Notes: a model not told the origin generated them from the sequence alone. DNA of 64,000 bases from Methylorubrum populi (GCF_002355515.1 NZ_AP014809.1:3930501-3994500), one strand, 5' to 3'. Numbered from the stretch's first letter, positions 27,064 to 38,092 are shown. Translations and numbers: made by a program.

Positions 27064-29663
27064 CAGCCGGAGCGCTCTCCGTCGAAGTGGTCACCGGTTC
27101 GTCGCAAGAGAGCGCGACCCAGCAGGGATCCGCAGCCGCCCTCGCGGACGGGCCCTTGCCCGACGCCTCCGCCTGGGCGGCCGACGATCCGGCCGCGCGC
27201 ATGCGCCGCTGGACGGAGGGCTATACAGCCCGTCCCGGTCTCGCCGACGAGTTGATGGACGCCGACGGCACCCTGCGCGGCGCTTGGCCCCGCTTCCTGG
27301 AGCGGCTGGCCCGCCTCGAGGACCGCGAGGTCGCCGCCCGCTTCCTCTCCGCCGAGCGGCATATCCGCGACGCCGGCATCTCCTACCGGGTCTATGGCGA
27401 CGGGCGCGAGCATCCCTGGCCACTCGGGTCGCTGCCCCTGGTGATCGATGCCGCCGACTGGGCGGAGCTGTCCGCCGGCATCGTCCAGCGCGCCGGGCTG
27501 ATGGAGCGCATCGTTGCCGACCTCTACGGGTCGGGCCGGCTCGTGTCGGAGGGCTTTTTGCCCGCGGGCGTGGTGGCAGGGCACCCCGAGTTCCTGCGCC
27601 CCGTCCACGACATCGCGCCCCCCGGCGGCCGCTGGCTGCCGATCTACGCGGCGGATGTCGGCCGCGGACCCGACGGGCGTTGGCAGGTCCTGGCCGACCG
27701 GACGCAGGCCCCCTCGGGCCTCGGCTACGCCCTGGAGAACCGGATGGTGCTCGCCCGCGCCTTCCCGGACCTGTTCGCCGACCTCCAGGTCGAGCGCCTG
27801 CCCGGCTTCTTCCAGGCGTTTCGCGCCGGATTGGCCGCCTCCTGCGCGCGCAGCGATCCGCGCATCTGTCTGCTCACCTCGGGCCCCTACAGCAGCACCT
27901 ATGTCGAGCAGGCCGCGCTCGCGCGCTATCTCGGCTTCCTCCTCGTCGAGGGCGACGACCTCGTGGTGCGCGACGGGCTCCTGCACGTGCGCACCATCGC
28001 CGGGCTCAAGCGCACCGACGCGGTCTGGCGCCGGATCGACGCCGACTACCTCGACCCGATGGAGCTGCGCTCGGATTCGCGCCTCGGCGTGCCCGGCATC
28101 CTGCAGGTGCTGCGCCGGGGCGGAGCGGTGATCGGCAACATGCCGGGCTCCGGCGTGCTCGAATCGGCCGCGCTCAGCCCCTACCTGCCGGCCATCGCCC
28201 GGCGGCTCACCGGCGAGGAGCTGCGGCTCACCGGCCCGCGCACATGGTGGTGCGGCGACCCCGACGGTCTCGCCCATGCCCTGGCCAATCTCGACCACCT
28301 GACGCTGCGCCCCGCGGCAACCCCTGTGCGCGGCCCCGAGCGCGACGCGATGCTCGCCGGTCCCGCCCTCGACGCCGCCCGCGCCCGCGCCGTGGCGGCC
28401 TTACGCGAGCGCCCGTTCGACTGGGTAGCGCAGGAGCCCGCGCCGCTCTCGACCATGCCCGCGTGGCAGGACGGGCGCTTGGTCGCCCGGCCGTTCGTCA
28501 TGCGCGTCTTCGCCGCCGCCACGCCGGAGGGCTGGCGCGTGCTGCCGAGCGCCTTCTGCCGCGTCGCCGAGCGGGAGGGCGCCGACCCGAGCGAGATGCG
28601 CGCCGGCATCCGCTCGGCCGATGTCTGGGTCCTGTCCGACACCCCCGTCGATACGCCGACGCTCGTGCATACGAGCGCGCCGCGCATCCGCCGCATCGCC
28701 GGCCACCTGCCGTCGCGGGCCGCCGACAACCTGTTCTGGTTCGGGCGCTACCTGGAGCGGGCGGAGGCGGTAATCCGCCTCGTCCAGGCCCATCTCGGCG
28801 TGTTCAGCGAGGCGGTCGCCGCCGATGCTTCGGGCGAGGAAGGCGCGCCGACGGCGCTCGCCATCCGCGCCCTTCTCAAGGATTGGGGCTCGGTCAGCGC
28901 CGCCGATCTCGGCCCGGCCGCGCTCGCCCAGGAGGCATTGTCCGGCAAGACCGTCCACGGCTCGGCCCTGTCCCACGTGATGGAGGCGCGCCGCATCGCC
29001 GCCTCCTTGCGCGAACGGCTGCCGACAGAATCCTGGCGGGCGCTGGCCGATCTGCGTGACACCCTGGTCTACGCCGAGGCCTGGGCGCCGACCGAGGCGC
29101 AGCTCTTCGGCAAGGCCGAGCGGGCGCTCGGCCATCTCGCCGCGCTCACCGGCCTGATCCACGAGAATATGGGCCACGCCGCCGGCTGGCGCTTCGCCGA
29201 TATGGGCCGGCGCATCGAGCGGGCGATCAACACCTGCGGCTTCGCCCTGCGCTTCTGCGCCCCCGAAGCCGGCGCCGAGGATCTCGGGGTGATGCTCTCG
29301 CTCGCCGATTCGCAGATCGCCTACGGGGCGCGCTACCTCGTCGGCGTCAGCCGCGACGCGGTCTGCGACATGGCGGTGCTCGACCCCAACAATCCGCGCT
29401 CCGTCGCCTACCAGCTTCAGGCGATCACCGCCCATCTCGACGCCCTGCCGGCGCTCGCCGCCGACGGGCTGCCCGAGCCGCACCGCCGCCGGGCGCTGGC
29501 GCTCGCCACGACGCTCCAGACGGCGGAGGCCGATGCGTTCGACGCCGAGACCCTGGAGCGTTTCGAGACGGATCTGGAGGGCCTCGCCGACCGGATCGCC
29601 GGCCGCTACTTTCCGAATGGCCCCGACGCGCTGCGGCCCGAGAAGCTCACGGGTCTCGCTTGA
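27060..29663 (+). CDS. circularly permuted ATP-grasp protein fused to alpha-E domain
   Basis: An 867-residue protein. Residues about 90-530 are the circularly permuted ATP-grasp type 2 domain: [40 protein letters not shown], then [30 protein letters not shown] and TWWCGDPDG. From about 540 to the end is the helical alpha-E domain beginning [26 protein letters not shown]. In many bacteria the two parts are separate adjacent genes; here they are fused. ATP-grasp folds form amide bonds between a carboxylate and an amine, so a peptide ligase is predicted. Start ATG 27060 overlaps the previous stop, and its own stop overlaps the next start (TTGA), giving three coupled genes. Confidence 0.9.
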   Translation: MTAGALSVEVVTGSSQESATQQGSAAALADGPLPDASAWAADDPAARMRRWTEGYTARPGLADELMDADGTLRGAWPRFLERLARLEDREVAARFLSAERHIRDAGISYRVYGDGREHPWPLGSLPLVIDAADWAELSAGIVQRAGLMERIVADLYGSGRLVSEGFLPAGVVAGHPEFLRPVHDIAPPGGRWLPIYAADVGRGPDGRWQVLADRTQAPSGLGYALENRMVLARAFPDLFADLQVERLPGFFQAFRAGLAASCARSDPRICLLTSGPYSSTYVEQAALARYLGFLLVEGDDLVVRDGLLHVRTIAGLKRTDAVWRRIDADYLDPMELRSDSRLGVPGILQVLRRGGAVIGNMPGSGVLESAALSPYLPAIARRLTGEELRLTGPRTWWCGDPDGLAHALANLDHLTLRPAATPVRGPERDAMLAGPALDAARARAVAALRERPFDWVAQEPAPLSTMPAWQDGRLVARPFVMRVFAAATPEGWRVLPSAFCRVAEREGADPSEMRAGIRSADVWVLSDTPVDTPTLVHTSAPRIRRIAGHLPSRAADNLFWFGRYLERAEAVIRLVQAHLGVFSEAVAADASGEEGAPTALAIRALLKDWGSVSAADLGPAALAQEALSGKTVHGSALSHVMEARRIAASLRERLPTESWRALADLRDTLVYAEAWAPTEAQLFGKAERALGHLAALTGLIHENMGHAAGWRFADMGRRIERAINTCGFALRFCAPEAGAEDLGVMLSLADSQIAYGARYLVGVSRDAVCDMAVLDPNNPRSVAYQLQAITAHLDALPALAADGLPEPHRRRALALATTLQTAEADAFDAETLERFETDLEGLADRIAGRYFPNGPDALRPEKLTGLA

Positions 29664-30568
29664 TCTACACCCTGCGTCACCTGACGACCTACCGCTACGC
29701 GCGGACCGTCCGCTTCGCGCGCTGCAACCTGCGCCTGCGCCCCCGCGACGACGAGGGGCAGCGGGTGCTGGAGAGCGCGCTCCACATCGCGCCCGAGCCG
29801 ACGCGCCGCCTGGAGCGGCGCGACTTCTTCGGCCTCGACACCCTGACCGTGACGCTGGACGAGCCCCACCGCGAATTCGCGGTCGAGGCCGTCTCCCGCG
29901 TCGCGGTGGAGCGGCCGGCCCCGCCGCCGCCCGAATACGGCCTCGCCTGGGAGAAGGTGCGGGAGGCGGCGCTTGCGCTGCCCTCCCTCGGGCCGGACGG
30001 GCCGGCGCATTTCCAGTTTCCGAGCCAGCGGGTGCCCCTCGTGCCCGAGGTGACGGACTACGCCCGCAAGAGCTTCCCGCCCGGTCGCGGCGCCTATGGG
30101 GCGGCGGTCGAGCTGATGCACCGCATCCGCGACGATTTCCGTTTCGATGCCAAGGCCACCACGGTCTCGACGCCGCTGGCGGAGGCCTTCACCCTGCGGG
30201 CGGGCGTCTGCCAGGACTTCGCCCACGTGATGATCGCGGGGCTTCGCGGCCTCGGCCTGCCGGCGGCCTATGTCAGCGGCTACCTGCGCACCCGGCCGCC
30301 GGCCGGGCGTCCGCGCCTGCGCGGGGCGGATGCCAGCCACGCCTGGGTCGGGCTGTGGTGCGGATCGGATGCGGGGGAGGGCGGCTGGATCGGCCTCGAT
30401 CCGACCAATGCCTGCGTGGTGCGCGACGACCACATCGTCGTGGCCCGCGCCCGCGACTACGCCGACGTGGCGCCGATCGACGGGATCGTCGCCTCCGCCG
30501 GCGCGCAGAAACTCACCGTCGAGGTCGACGTCATCCCCGAGGGCGAGCGCGAGAACGAGACGGCCTGA
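29660..30568 (+). CDS. transglutaminase-like cysteine peptidase family protein
   Basis: A 302-residue protein with the bacterial transglutaminase N-domain (YTLRHLTTYRYARTVRFARCNLRLRPRD) and a core with the full triad: Cys184 (GVCQDFAHV), His227 (DASHAWVGL) and Asp247 (LDPTNACVV). This form is more canonical than the N-terminal domain of the long protein two genes upstream. The TTG at 29660 overlaps the preceding TGA, so translation is coupled. Bacterial members are mostly predicted proteases or amidases acting with ATP-grasp ligases. It ends 69 bases from the convergent TetR gene. Confidence 0.9.
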   Translation: MIYTLRHLTTYRYARTVRFARCNLRLRPRDDEGQRVLESALHIAPEPTRRLERRDFFGLDTLTVTLDEPHREFAVEAVSRVAVERPAPPPPEYGLAWEKVREAALALPSLGPDGPAHFQFPSQRVPLVPEVTDYARKSFPPGRGAYGAAVELMHRIRDDFRFDAKATTVSTPLAEAFTLRAGVCQDFAHVMIAGLRGLGLPAAYVSGYLRTRPPAGRPRLRGADASHAWVGLWCGSDAGEGGWIGLDPTNACVVRDDHIVVARARDYADVAPIDGIVASAGAQKLTVEVDVIPEGERENETA

Positions 30569-30637
30569 TCCCGTTTGCGGTTCGCATCGGTGTCGTCTTT
30601 CGCCGCGCGATGCGGGTGTGGGCAAACCCCGAAGCGA

Positions 30638-31291
30638 TCAGCCGCCGACCCGCGCGTCCCAGCCCGCCATCGCCAGCCCGGCGACCGCCTCCAGCTCGGC
30701 CCGACTCGCACCGTCGCGGGCCTGGAGCGACAGGCCGCCCTGCACCGTCATGACGTAGCGGGCGAGCGCTTGGATATCGACCGCCGCGGCGATCTCGCCC
30801 TCCGCCACCGCCCGAATCAGCCGCTCCGCGACGGTCTCGAGGCCGCGGGCGCGGGCCGCCCGCACGCATTCGCCGAGTTCCGCCTGCCCCTCGCCACCGA
30901 CGGCCGAGAGCGTCACCATGCAGCCGCGCGGCGCGTCGGGCGCGCAGACCTCCGTCAGCGCGGTGGCCGTGTCCATCAGCAGCGCCTCGACGGCGGCGCG
31001 GGCGGTCGCGGCCGCAGCGAAGTTCCCCCAGACGAGCGCCTCGTGCTGCTCGCGATAGTGGCGCAGGGTCTCGGCGTAGAGGTCCTCCTTCGAGCCGAAC
31101 GCCGCGTAGAGGCTCGGCGAACCGATGCCCATCGCTGCGGTCAGTTCGGCGATCGAGGTCGCCGCAAACCCCTTGCGCCAGAACAGGTGCATGGCCTGGC
31201 TCAGGGCCGCGTTCCGATCGAAGGCTCGCGGCCGGCCCCGGCCGCGGGGCGGCGCGTCAACGGGACGGGGAGTGGTTCCAGAATTTTGCAT
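30638..31291 (-). CDS. TetR family transcriptional regulator
   Basis: A 217-residue TetR-type repressor. The DNA-binding helix-turn-helix occupies about residues 25-72 (FDRNAALSQAMHLFWRKGFAATSIAELTAAMGIGSPSLYAAFGSKEDLYAETLRHY), and the C-terminal domain (GCMVTLSAVGGEGQAELGECVRAARARG) follows the pattern seen in regulators next to SDR enzymes. The Arg/Pro-rich first 20 residues are extra. It is divergent from an SDR gene and the intergenic space holds a 24-base near-perfect palindrome, so it probably represses both itself and the SDR gene. The ligand is unknown. Confidence 0.9.
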   Translation of the reverse strand: MQNSGTTPRPVDAPPRGRGRPRAFDRNAALSQAMHLFWRKGFAATSIAELTAAMGIGSPSLYAAFGSKEDLYAETLRHYREQHEALVWGNFAAAATARAAVEALLMDTATALTEVCAPDAPRGCMVTLSAVGGEGQAELGECVRAARARGLETVAERLIRAVAEGEIAAAVDIQALARYVMTVQGGLSLQARDGASRAELEAVAGLAMAGWDARVGG

Positions 31292-31339
31292 CGATCATTA
31301 TTTAATTCGCTTGACCGCGGCGGACAACGCTCGTAGCCA

Positions 31340-31363
31340 TTTCTGTGTCGTTCGATACAGAAA
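31340..31363. promoter_or_regulatory. TetR operator palindrome
   Basis: TTTCTGTGTCG (31340-31350) and CGATACAGAAA (31353-31363) are reverse complements except for one base, with a two-base centre. It lies 9 bases before the SDR start and 49 bases after the start of the divergent TetR gene, where a bound dimer would block the SDR ribosome site and promoter. Confidence 0.75.
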
Positions 31364-31372
31364 GATCAATCC

Positions 31373-32113
31373 ATGAGTGAACTGGCAGGCAAGCGCGCCC
31401 TCGTCACCGGTGCCTCCCGCGGGATCGGCGCGGCCATCGCCCTGGCGCTGGCGGAACGGGGCGCCGATGTGGCGATCACCTACGAGCGCTCGGCCGAGCG
31501 GGCCGCCGAGGTCGTGCGGGCGATCGAGGGACAGGGCCGGCGCGGCCTCGCGATCCAGGCCGACAGCGCCGATGCCGAGGCGGTGAAGCGCTCGGTCGCG
31601 GCGGCCTCCGCGGAGCTCGGCGGTCTCGACATCCTCGTGAACAATGCCGGCATCGCCCGCGGCGGTCCGGTGGCGGAGATGGCGCTCGCCGACATCGATG
31701 CGCTTCTCGCCGTGAATGTCCGTTCCGTCGTGCTCGCCTCGCAGGCGGCGATCCCGCATCTCGGGGAGGGCGGACGGATCATCTCCATCGGCTCCTGCCT
31801 CGGCGAGAGGGTGCCGTTTCCCGGCGTGACGGTCTATTCGATGACGAAGTCCGCCCTGCTCTCGTTCACCCGTGGGCTCGCCCGCGAACTCGGCCCCCAG
31901 GGCATCACCGTGAACCTCGTGCAGCCGGGCTCGACCGACACCGACATGAATCCGTCCGACGGCGAACAGTCGGACCTCCAGCGCGCCATGACCGCGCTCG
32001 GCCATTACGGTCGTCCGGAAGACATCGCCGCCGCGGTCGCCTTCCTGGCGAGCCCTTCGGCGCGGCAGATCACCGGCACCACCCTCACGGTCGATGGCGG
32101 CGCCAACGCCTGA
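31373..32113 (+). CDS. short-chain dehydrogenase/reductase
   Basis: A 246-residue classical SDR. The cofactor motif is TGASRGIGAAIA, NNAG occurs in ILVNNAGIARGG, and the catalytic set is Ser in ISIGSC, Tyr and Lys in YSMTKSAL. The end ITGTTLTVDGGANA is typical of 3-oxoacyl-ACP reductase-like SDRs. An Arg-rich segment after TYERSAERA (beta-2 end without acidic residue) suggests NADPH preference. It is the presumed target of the adjacent TetR regulator, fitting an aldehyde/ketone detoxification or secondary metabolic role; substrate unknown. Confidence 0.9.
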   Translation: MSELAGKRALVTGASRGIGAAIALALAERGADVAITYERSAERAAEVVRAIEGQGRRGLAIQADSADAEAVKRSVAAASAELGGLDILVNNAGIARGGPVAEMALADIDALLAVNVRSVVLASQAAIPHLGEGGRIISIGSCLGERVPFPGVTVYSMTKSALLSFTRGLARELGPQGITVNLVQPGSTDTDMNPSDGEQSDLQRAMTALGHYGRPEDIAAAVAFLASPSARQITGTTLTVDGGANA

Positions 32114-32126
32114 CCCCTCGCCACGG

Positions 32127-32143
32127 CCCGGACCCGGTCCGGG
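32127..32143. terminator. palindrome between convergent SDR and MFS genes
   Basis: CCCGGACC (32127-32134) and GGTCCGGG (32136-32143) form an 8-bp inverted repeat, 14 bases after the SDR stop and 10 bases from the MFS stop on the other strand. It may serve as a two-way stop; there is no uridine run, so confidence is low. Confidence 0.4.
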
Positions 32144-32152
32144 TCGTCGGCT

Positions 32153-33445
32153 TCAGCCGGAGACGCCCGCCCGGTAGAGGCGCCCGCGCTCGGTCCAGAG
32201 GACGGTGAGCAGGGCGAGCGCGCCGAGCCCGGCATAGCCGTAGGCCACCGGCATCACCGTGCCGTTGAAGGCGTGACCGATCAGGAAGCCGCAGAAGGCG
32301 CCCAGGATCGTGGTATAGAAGCCGAGGAACGACGAGGCGGTGCCGGCGATCGCGCCCAGCGGCTGCAGCGCCAGGGCGTTGAAGTTCGGCAGGGCGAAGC
32401 TGATCAGGAACTGGTTCAGCGCCAGCACCGAGAGGAACAGCACCAGCGGCGGATGGCCCTGGTAGTGCAGGCCGATGCCGACCTGGACCAGACCGACCGC
32501 GGTGAAGGCGGTGACGCCGGCATGCGAGAGCGTGCGCATTCCGAGCCAGCGCACGACGCGGGAATTGATCAGCGTCGCCGCGCCCATGGCGCCGGCCACC
32601 ACGCCGAAGGCGACCGGAAACAGCCCGCCGAGATGGTAGAGCCCGGTGTCGAACACCTGCTGGGCCGAGCCGACATAGCCCATGATGCAGCCCGTCAGCA
32701 GGCCGAGCGCGGTGGCGTAGCCGATCGCCGCGCGGGTGCGCAGCACGATCAGCAGCGCCTGCCCCGTCGACCGAAGCGAGAGCGGGCGACGGTACTCGGG
32801 ATGCAGCGTCTCGGGCATGCGCAGGACGAACCACAGGGTGAGGATGCCACCGAGCGCCAGCATCGACACGAACACCCAGATCCACGAGCCGAGCAGCAGC
32901 ATGGTGGCGCCGATCGCCGGCCCAAGCATCGGCACGATCAGGAACACCATCATGATGAGCGACATCACGCTGGCCATCTCGCGCCCCGAGAAGCGGTCGC
33001 GCACGATCGCGGTGGAGAGCACGCGCCCCCCGGCCGCGCCCATGCCCTGGATGATCCGCGAGGCGAGCAGCCACTCGTAGCTCGGGGCCAGCATCGAGAG
33101 GATGCAGCCGGCGGTGTAGATGCCGAGGCTGATCAGCAGGGTCGGCCGGCGCCCGATCGCGTCCGAGACCGGCCCGTAGACGATCTGCGCCACCCCGAAG
33201 CCGATCATGTAGACGTAGACGAGGAGTTGCAGGCTGTTCGGGTCGGCGACCGAGAACCGCTCCTGGATCAGCGGGAAGGCCGGCAGCAGGTTGTCGATCG
33301 ACATGGCGGTGACCGCCATCATCAGGGCGACGATGCCGACGAACTCGGCAAATCCCGGTCCGACCCACGGCGGCGTACTCGGAGATGCGCCCGGCGCGGC
33401 CTCGGAGGCGGGGCTGCCGGGGAGGGGCCGAGGGGAGGATGTCAC
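32153..33445 (-). CDS. MFS multidrug transporter, Bcr/CflA family
   Basis: A proton-driven drug exporter of about 430 residues with 12 helices. Typical Bcr/CflA features: SIDNLLPAFPLIQERFSV in helix 1, motif A in VYGPVSDAIGRRPTLLISLGIYTAG, and RIIQGMGAAGGRVLSTAIVRDRFSGREMASVMSL. The start is uncertain. GTG at 33445 gives 40 residues before helix 1; the frame remains open far upstream without coding character, so I stop there. It converges with the SDR gene and follows the repeat-rich 206-base gap at 33446-33651. Confidence 0.85.
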   Translation of the reverse strand: MTSSPRPLPGSPASEAAPGASPSTPPWVGPGFAEFVGIVALMMAVTAMSIDNLLPAFPLIQERFSVADPNSLQLLVYVYMIGFGVAQIVYGPVSDAIGRRPTLLISLGIYTAGCILSMLAPSYEWLLASRIIQGMGAAGGRVLSTAIVRDRFSGREMASVMSLIMMVFLIVPMLGPAIGATMLLLGSWIWVFVSMLALGGILTLWFVLRMPETLHPEYRRPLSLRSTGQALLIVLRTRAAIGYATALGLLTGCIMGYVGSAQQVFDTGLYHLGGLFPVAFGVVAGAMGAATLINSRVVRWLGMRTLSHAGVTAFTAVGLVQVGIGLHYQGHPPLVLFLSVLALNQFLISFALPNFNALALQPLGAIAGTASSFLGFYTTILGAFCGFLIGHAFNGTVMPVAYGYAGLGALALLTVLWTERGRLYRAGVSG

Positions 33446-33529
33446 GGTTGGGGATGCTCTCAGGGGCAGTGCCGGCCGGGATCGGGTGCGGCAAGGCAGG
33501 GATGTGGTCGCGTGAAGGCCGCCGCGCTT

Positions 33530-33636
33530 CCCTCTCCCCTCTGCGGGAGAGGGTGGCCCCCGCGGGGGAGTCGGGTGAGGGGAGCGCCGTTTCCGGAAGG
33601 GCCTGAGCCGGCCCCTCTCCCGCAGCGGGGGAAGGG
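33530..33636. repeat. CCCTCTCCC/GGGAGAGGG palindromic intergenic element
   Basis: CCCTCTCCC (33530-33538) pairs exactly with GGGAGAGGG (33545-33553). A second, imperfect pair CCCCTCTCCCGC / GCGGGGGAAGGG follows at 33612-33636, with TCGGGTGAGGG between. The same words recur at 48735-48761. This looks like a mobile or amplified palindromic unit often seen between Methylobacterium genes. Both neighbouring genes are on the minus strand, so it may also end transcription of the gene at 34248. Confidence 0.6.
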
Positions 33637-33651
33637 ATCGCGAGGCGGCCT

Positions 33652-34248
33652 CTACTTCTTGTCCTCGCCACCGCCCATCGCCGTGCTGAGCCGCGCGTAG
33701 TTCTTCGTCACCAGGGCGATGTTGCCTTGCGACGGCTTGGCCGGCTCGCCTGCCGCGAGCGCCTCCTTGATCTCCTTGACCGCCTCGGCCTTCTCCTTGG
33801 CGGGCATGCCCTTGTCGGCCTGGACCGCCGCGAGCTGCTTCTTCAGGAGCGGCGTCGGGCCGACATAGCTCTTCGTCTCGGGATCGATCCCGCCGAGCAC
33901 CGCATCGACGGTGTCGCTGGCATCCTGAAACTCTTCCAGGCTCGCGAAGCCGTTGCGCTTCACGATCGCCTCGGCCTGCCCTTGCGCCTGCGCCTCCGCC
34001 TTCGGATCGGGCTTGTCGGGCGCGCCGCCGGACAGCTTGGCCAGTTCCGGCTGCGCGGCGAGGAGACCGTCGATCTGTCCCTGCGTCAGAGCGATCTCCT
34101 TGCCCGGCTCCGGCGCCCCGGCGGGCGGGCGGTCCTGCGCCGCGGCGGAGGGGTTGGCCTGGGCGAGCGCGGCTCCGGGAGCGAGCACGGCCCCGGCGAG
34201 AAGGGCGGAGAGGGAAGCGGCGCGAACGGCGCGCGAAAGCATCGTCAT
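33652..34248 (-). CDS. exported helical protein of unknown function
   Basis: A 198-residue protein with a Sec signal (LSRAVRAASLSALLAGAVLAPGAALAQ, cleavage near residue 30). The mature part is largely helical and charged: IALTQGQIDGLLAAQPELAKL, KRNGFASLEEFQDASDTVDAVLGGIDPETKSYVGP, and AKEKAEAVKEIKEALAAGEPAKPSQGNIALVTKNYARL. No cysteines and no catalytic motif. It resembles small periplasmic proteins conserved in Hyphomicrobiales without known role. The ATG at 34248 begins the signal; a second ATG is at 34242. Divergent from the serine hydrolase across 226 bases. Confidence 0.75.
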   Translation of the reverse strand: MTMLSRAVRAASLSALLAGAVLAPGAALAQANPSAAAQDRPPAGAPEPGKEIALTQGQIDGLLAAQPELAKLSGGAPDKPDPKAEAQAQGQAEAIVKRNGFASLEEFQDASDTVDAVLGGIDPETKSYVGPTPLLKKQLAAVQADKGMPAKEKAEAVKEIKEALAAGEPAKPSQGNIALVTKNYARLSTAMGGGEDKK

Positions 34249-34474
34249 GATCGTCTGCCTCTGATGTCTCGTCGGCTGCACCGGGCACCGTTCCGCGCGC
34301 GTGATGCGGCTCCGGCCTCGGGCGGCGCGCTTCTCGCAACGGGTCGCGGCGAAACCGTGATCGCATGCCCGGTCCCGGCCGGGCCGTGCGCCGCCGCAGA
34401 GACGGGACGCGCCACGCCCTGGCCGCAAAGGCCGCCTCTGCTCGTCGCGCCCGCCGAGAGGAGACAGGAGCCCC

Positions 34475-36310
34475 GTGAGCCAGACCTCCCCGAGACCGGT
34501 GTGGCGACGGCCCGGCGCCCGCCCGCTTCGCCGCCCTGCCGCTCCGCGCGCCGCCCTGTTGGCCGCCCTGTGCGCCGTCCTCGCGAGCGGGATTGCGGCG
34601 CCGGCCCGCGCCGAAGAGGCGTTTGCGCAGCGGGCCCACGCCCTCGTCACCCCCTATCTCGAGGCGGGCCTGTTCTCGGGCGTCATCCTCGTGGCCAAGG
34701 ACGGTCAGCCGGTCTTCCGCCGCGCCTACGGCCTCGCCGACCGCGAATGGGAGATCCCCAACACGCCGCGCACCCATTTCCGCATCGGCTCGCTCACCAA
34801 GGCCTTCACGGCGGCGGCGATCCTGAAGCTCGCGGAGGCCGGCCGGCTCGGCCTCGACGACCCGATCCGCCGCTGGGTTCCCTCCGTTCCGGAGGCGTGG
34901 GCCGGGGTGAGTCTGCGGCACCTGCTCCAGCACCGCTCCGGCATCATCAACTTCACGGCGCTGCCGAACTACTACGACCAGATCGCGCGGGTCGATCACA
35001 CGCCGGCGCAGATCGTGGCGCTGACGGCGGGCGACCCGCTGCTGTTCCCGCCGGGAGAGCGCTTCGAGTACAGCAACACCAACTACGTGCTGCTCGGCAT
35101 GGCGATCGAGGCGGCCTCCGGCCGCTCCTACGAAGCCTATCTGCGCGAATCGATCCTCGCGCCGCTGGGATTGAAGGAGACCGGTTACGACGACCTGACG
35201 GTGATCCTGCCGCGGCGGGCGGCCGGCTACCGCCGCGGCCGGGCGCAGTGGCGCAACGCCGTGCCGATGGCGGCCAGTTCGGCCTTTGCCGCGGGAGCGC
35301 TCTACGCGACGGTCGACGACCTGCTCGCCTGGGACGAGGCACTCTCCGGGCCGCGTCTGCTGTCGGAGGCCTCGCGCGCGGCGATGTTCGACGACCGCGG
35401 CACCGGCTACAGCCTCGGCTGGTTCGTCGCCCGCGCCTTCGGCAAGCCCGGCGTGCCGGGGAGCGGCCACCGCGTCTTCGGCCATGCCGGGTCGATCCCC
35501 GGCTTCCTGTCGATCAACGACCTCTATCCCGACGATCGCCTGACCGTGATCGTGCTCTCGAACACCGAGACCGCCCCGGCCCAGAAGATCGCCCGCGACC
35601 TCGCCGCGCTTCATCTCGGCCATTACGAGGCGCCGGAAGAGATCGTGCTGGAGGACGTGATCCTCGACCGTTATCCCGGCACCTACCGCCTCGGCCCGCG
35701 CGCCGTCCTCACCGTCGCCCGCGAGGGCAGGGGCCTGACGGCGCGGCTGGACGGGCCCGGCCTGCGCGAGCCGGCCTTTCCCTTCGTGCCCGAGAGCGAC
35801 CGCACCTTCGTCAGCCCCGTCGCCGACATGCGGCTTACTTTCGAGACCGAGCCGGACGGCAGCCCCACCGGGGTGATCCTGCATCGCGAGCACCGCGACC
35901 GGACCGGGCCGCGCGTGAGCGAGGCGGAGGCGCGGGCGAGCCTCGCCGAGCCGCCGCGGGAGCACCGCGAGGTCGCCATCGATCGCGCCGGCCTGACGGC
36001 GCTCGCCGGCCGCTACGCCCTGTCACCGGGTTTCGAGATCGCGGTCACCGTCGAGGACGGGCGGATCTTCGCGCAGGCGCCCCGGCAGCCACGCAACGAA
36101 CTCTTCCCCGAGGCCGAGCGCGCCTTCTTCCTCCGCGCGGTCGATGCGCAGATCACCTTCACCGCCGACGAGGCGGGCCGCGTCACCGGCCTGATCCTGT
36201 ACCAGAACGGCCTCGAGACCGATGCGCCCCGCCTCCCCGACGGGGGCGAGCCGACGATGCGCCTTGGACCAAGGGCGGGGTCGCCACAGGATCCGAAAGG
36301 GTCTAACTGA
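34475..36310 (+). CDS. exported serine hydrolase, class C beta-lactamase fold
   Basis: A 611-residue protein with an Arg-rich signal peptide (core LLAALCAVLASGIAAPARAE, cleavage near residue 46). The penicillin-binding/beta-lactamase domain shows the SxxK motif Ser106-Leu-Thr-Lys109 and YxN Tyr199-Ser-Asn201; the third motif is probably HAGSIPGF (HxG type). The C-terminal 230 residues hold two repeats of a lipocalin-like module (YPGTYRLG and LAGRYALSPGFEI), as in DUF3471-type D-aminopeptidases and esterases. It may act on peptidoglycan peptides or esters in the periplasm; true beta-lactamase activity is unlikely. GTG at 34475 follows GAGGAGACAGGAG. Confidence 0.85.
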   Translation: MSQTSPRPVWRRPGARPLRRPAAPRAALLAALCAVLASGIAAPARAEEAFAQRAHALVTPYLEAGLFSGVILVAKDGQPVFRRAYGLADREWEIPNTPRTHFRIGSLTKAFTAAAILKLAEAGRLGLDDPIRRWVPSVPEAWAGVSLRHLLQHRSGIINFTALPNYYDQIARVDHTPAQIVALTAGDPLLFPPGERFEYSNTNYVLLGMAIEAASGRSYEAYLRESILAPLGLKETGYDDLTVILPRRAAGYRRGRAQWRNAVPMAASSAFAAGALYATVDDLLAWDEALSGPRLLSEASRAAMFDDRGTGYSLGWFVARAFGKPGVPGSGHRVFGHAGSIPGFLSINDLYPDDRLTVIVLSNTETAPAQKIARDLAALHLGHYEAPEEIVLEDVILDRYPGTYRLGPRAVLTVAREGRGLTARLDGPGLREPAFPFVPESDRTFVSPVADMRLTFETEPDGSPTGVILHREHRDRTGPRVSEAEARASLAEPPREHREVAIDRAGLTALAGRYALSPGFEIAVTVEDGRIFAQAPRQPRNELFPEAERAFFLRAVDAQITFTADEAGRVTGLILYQNGLETDAPRLPDGGEPTMRLGPRAGSPQDPKGSN

Positions 36311-36509
36311 TGGACCTGTCGCCGGTCGCATCGGCGGTGGCCTCGCTGCCCCCTGCGACCGCCGAAAACAGTTGCGACATCCATCAAGTCGGCGGCCGCC
36401 AGAAGCCGCGTTGGCCAAAAGTCCACCTTGATCAGACGGGGCCACTGCTCTTGTCTCCCGCCACAACGCGGAAGAGCGGTCGCCGAACGAGCGCAATGGA
36501 GGAAACGCG

Positions 36510-38033
<1,524 letters not shown>

Positions 38034-38063
38034 GAGCCTCAAAGCGTTCGAGACCAACTTCAG

Positions 38064-38092
38064 CCCCGGCCGAAAGGCCGGGGTCTTTTGTT
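38064..38092 (+). terminator. intrinsic terminator of the aldehyde dehydrogenase gene
   Basis: CCCCGGCC (38064-38071), a GAAA tetraloop, GGCCGGGG (38076-38083), then TCTTTTGTT. It lies 31 bases after the stop codon. Confidence 0.9.

Noticed and set aside
33446..35965. Long upstream extension in frame with the Bcr-type MFS gene
   Set aside because: It runs antisense to the serine hydrolase and secreted-protein genes and has no membrane or domain character.
36311..36509. Small open frame between the serine hydrolase and aldehyde dehydrogenase genes
   Set aside because: Poor codon use, no ribosome site and no conserved feature; the stretch is better read as the leader of the dehydrogenase gene.
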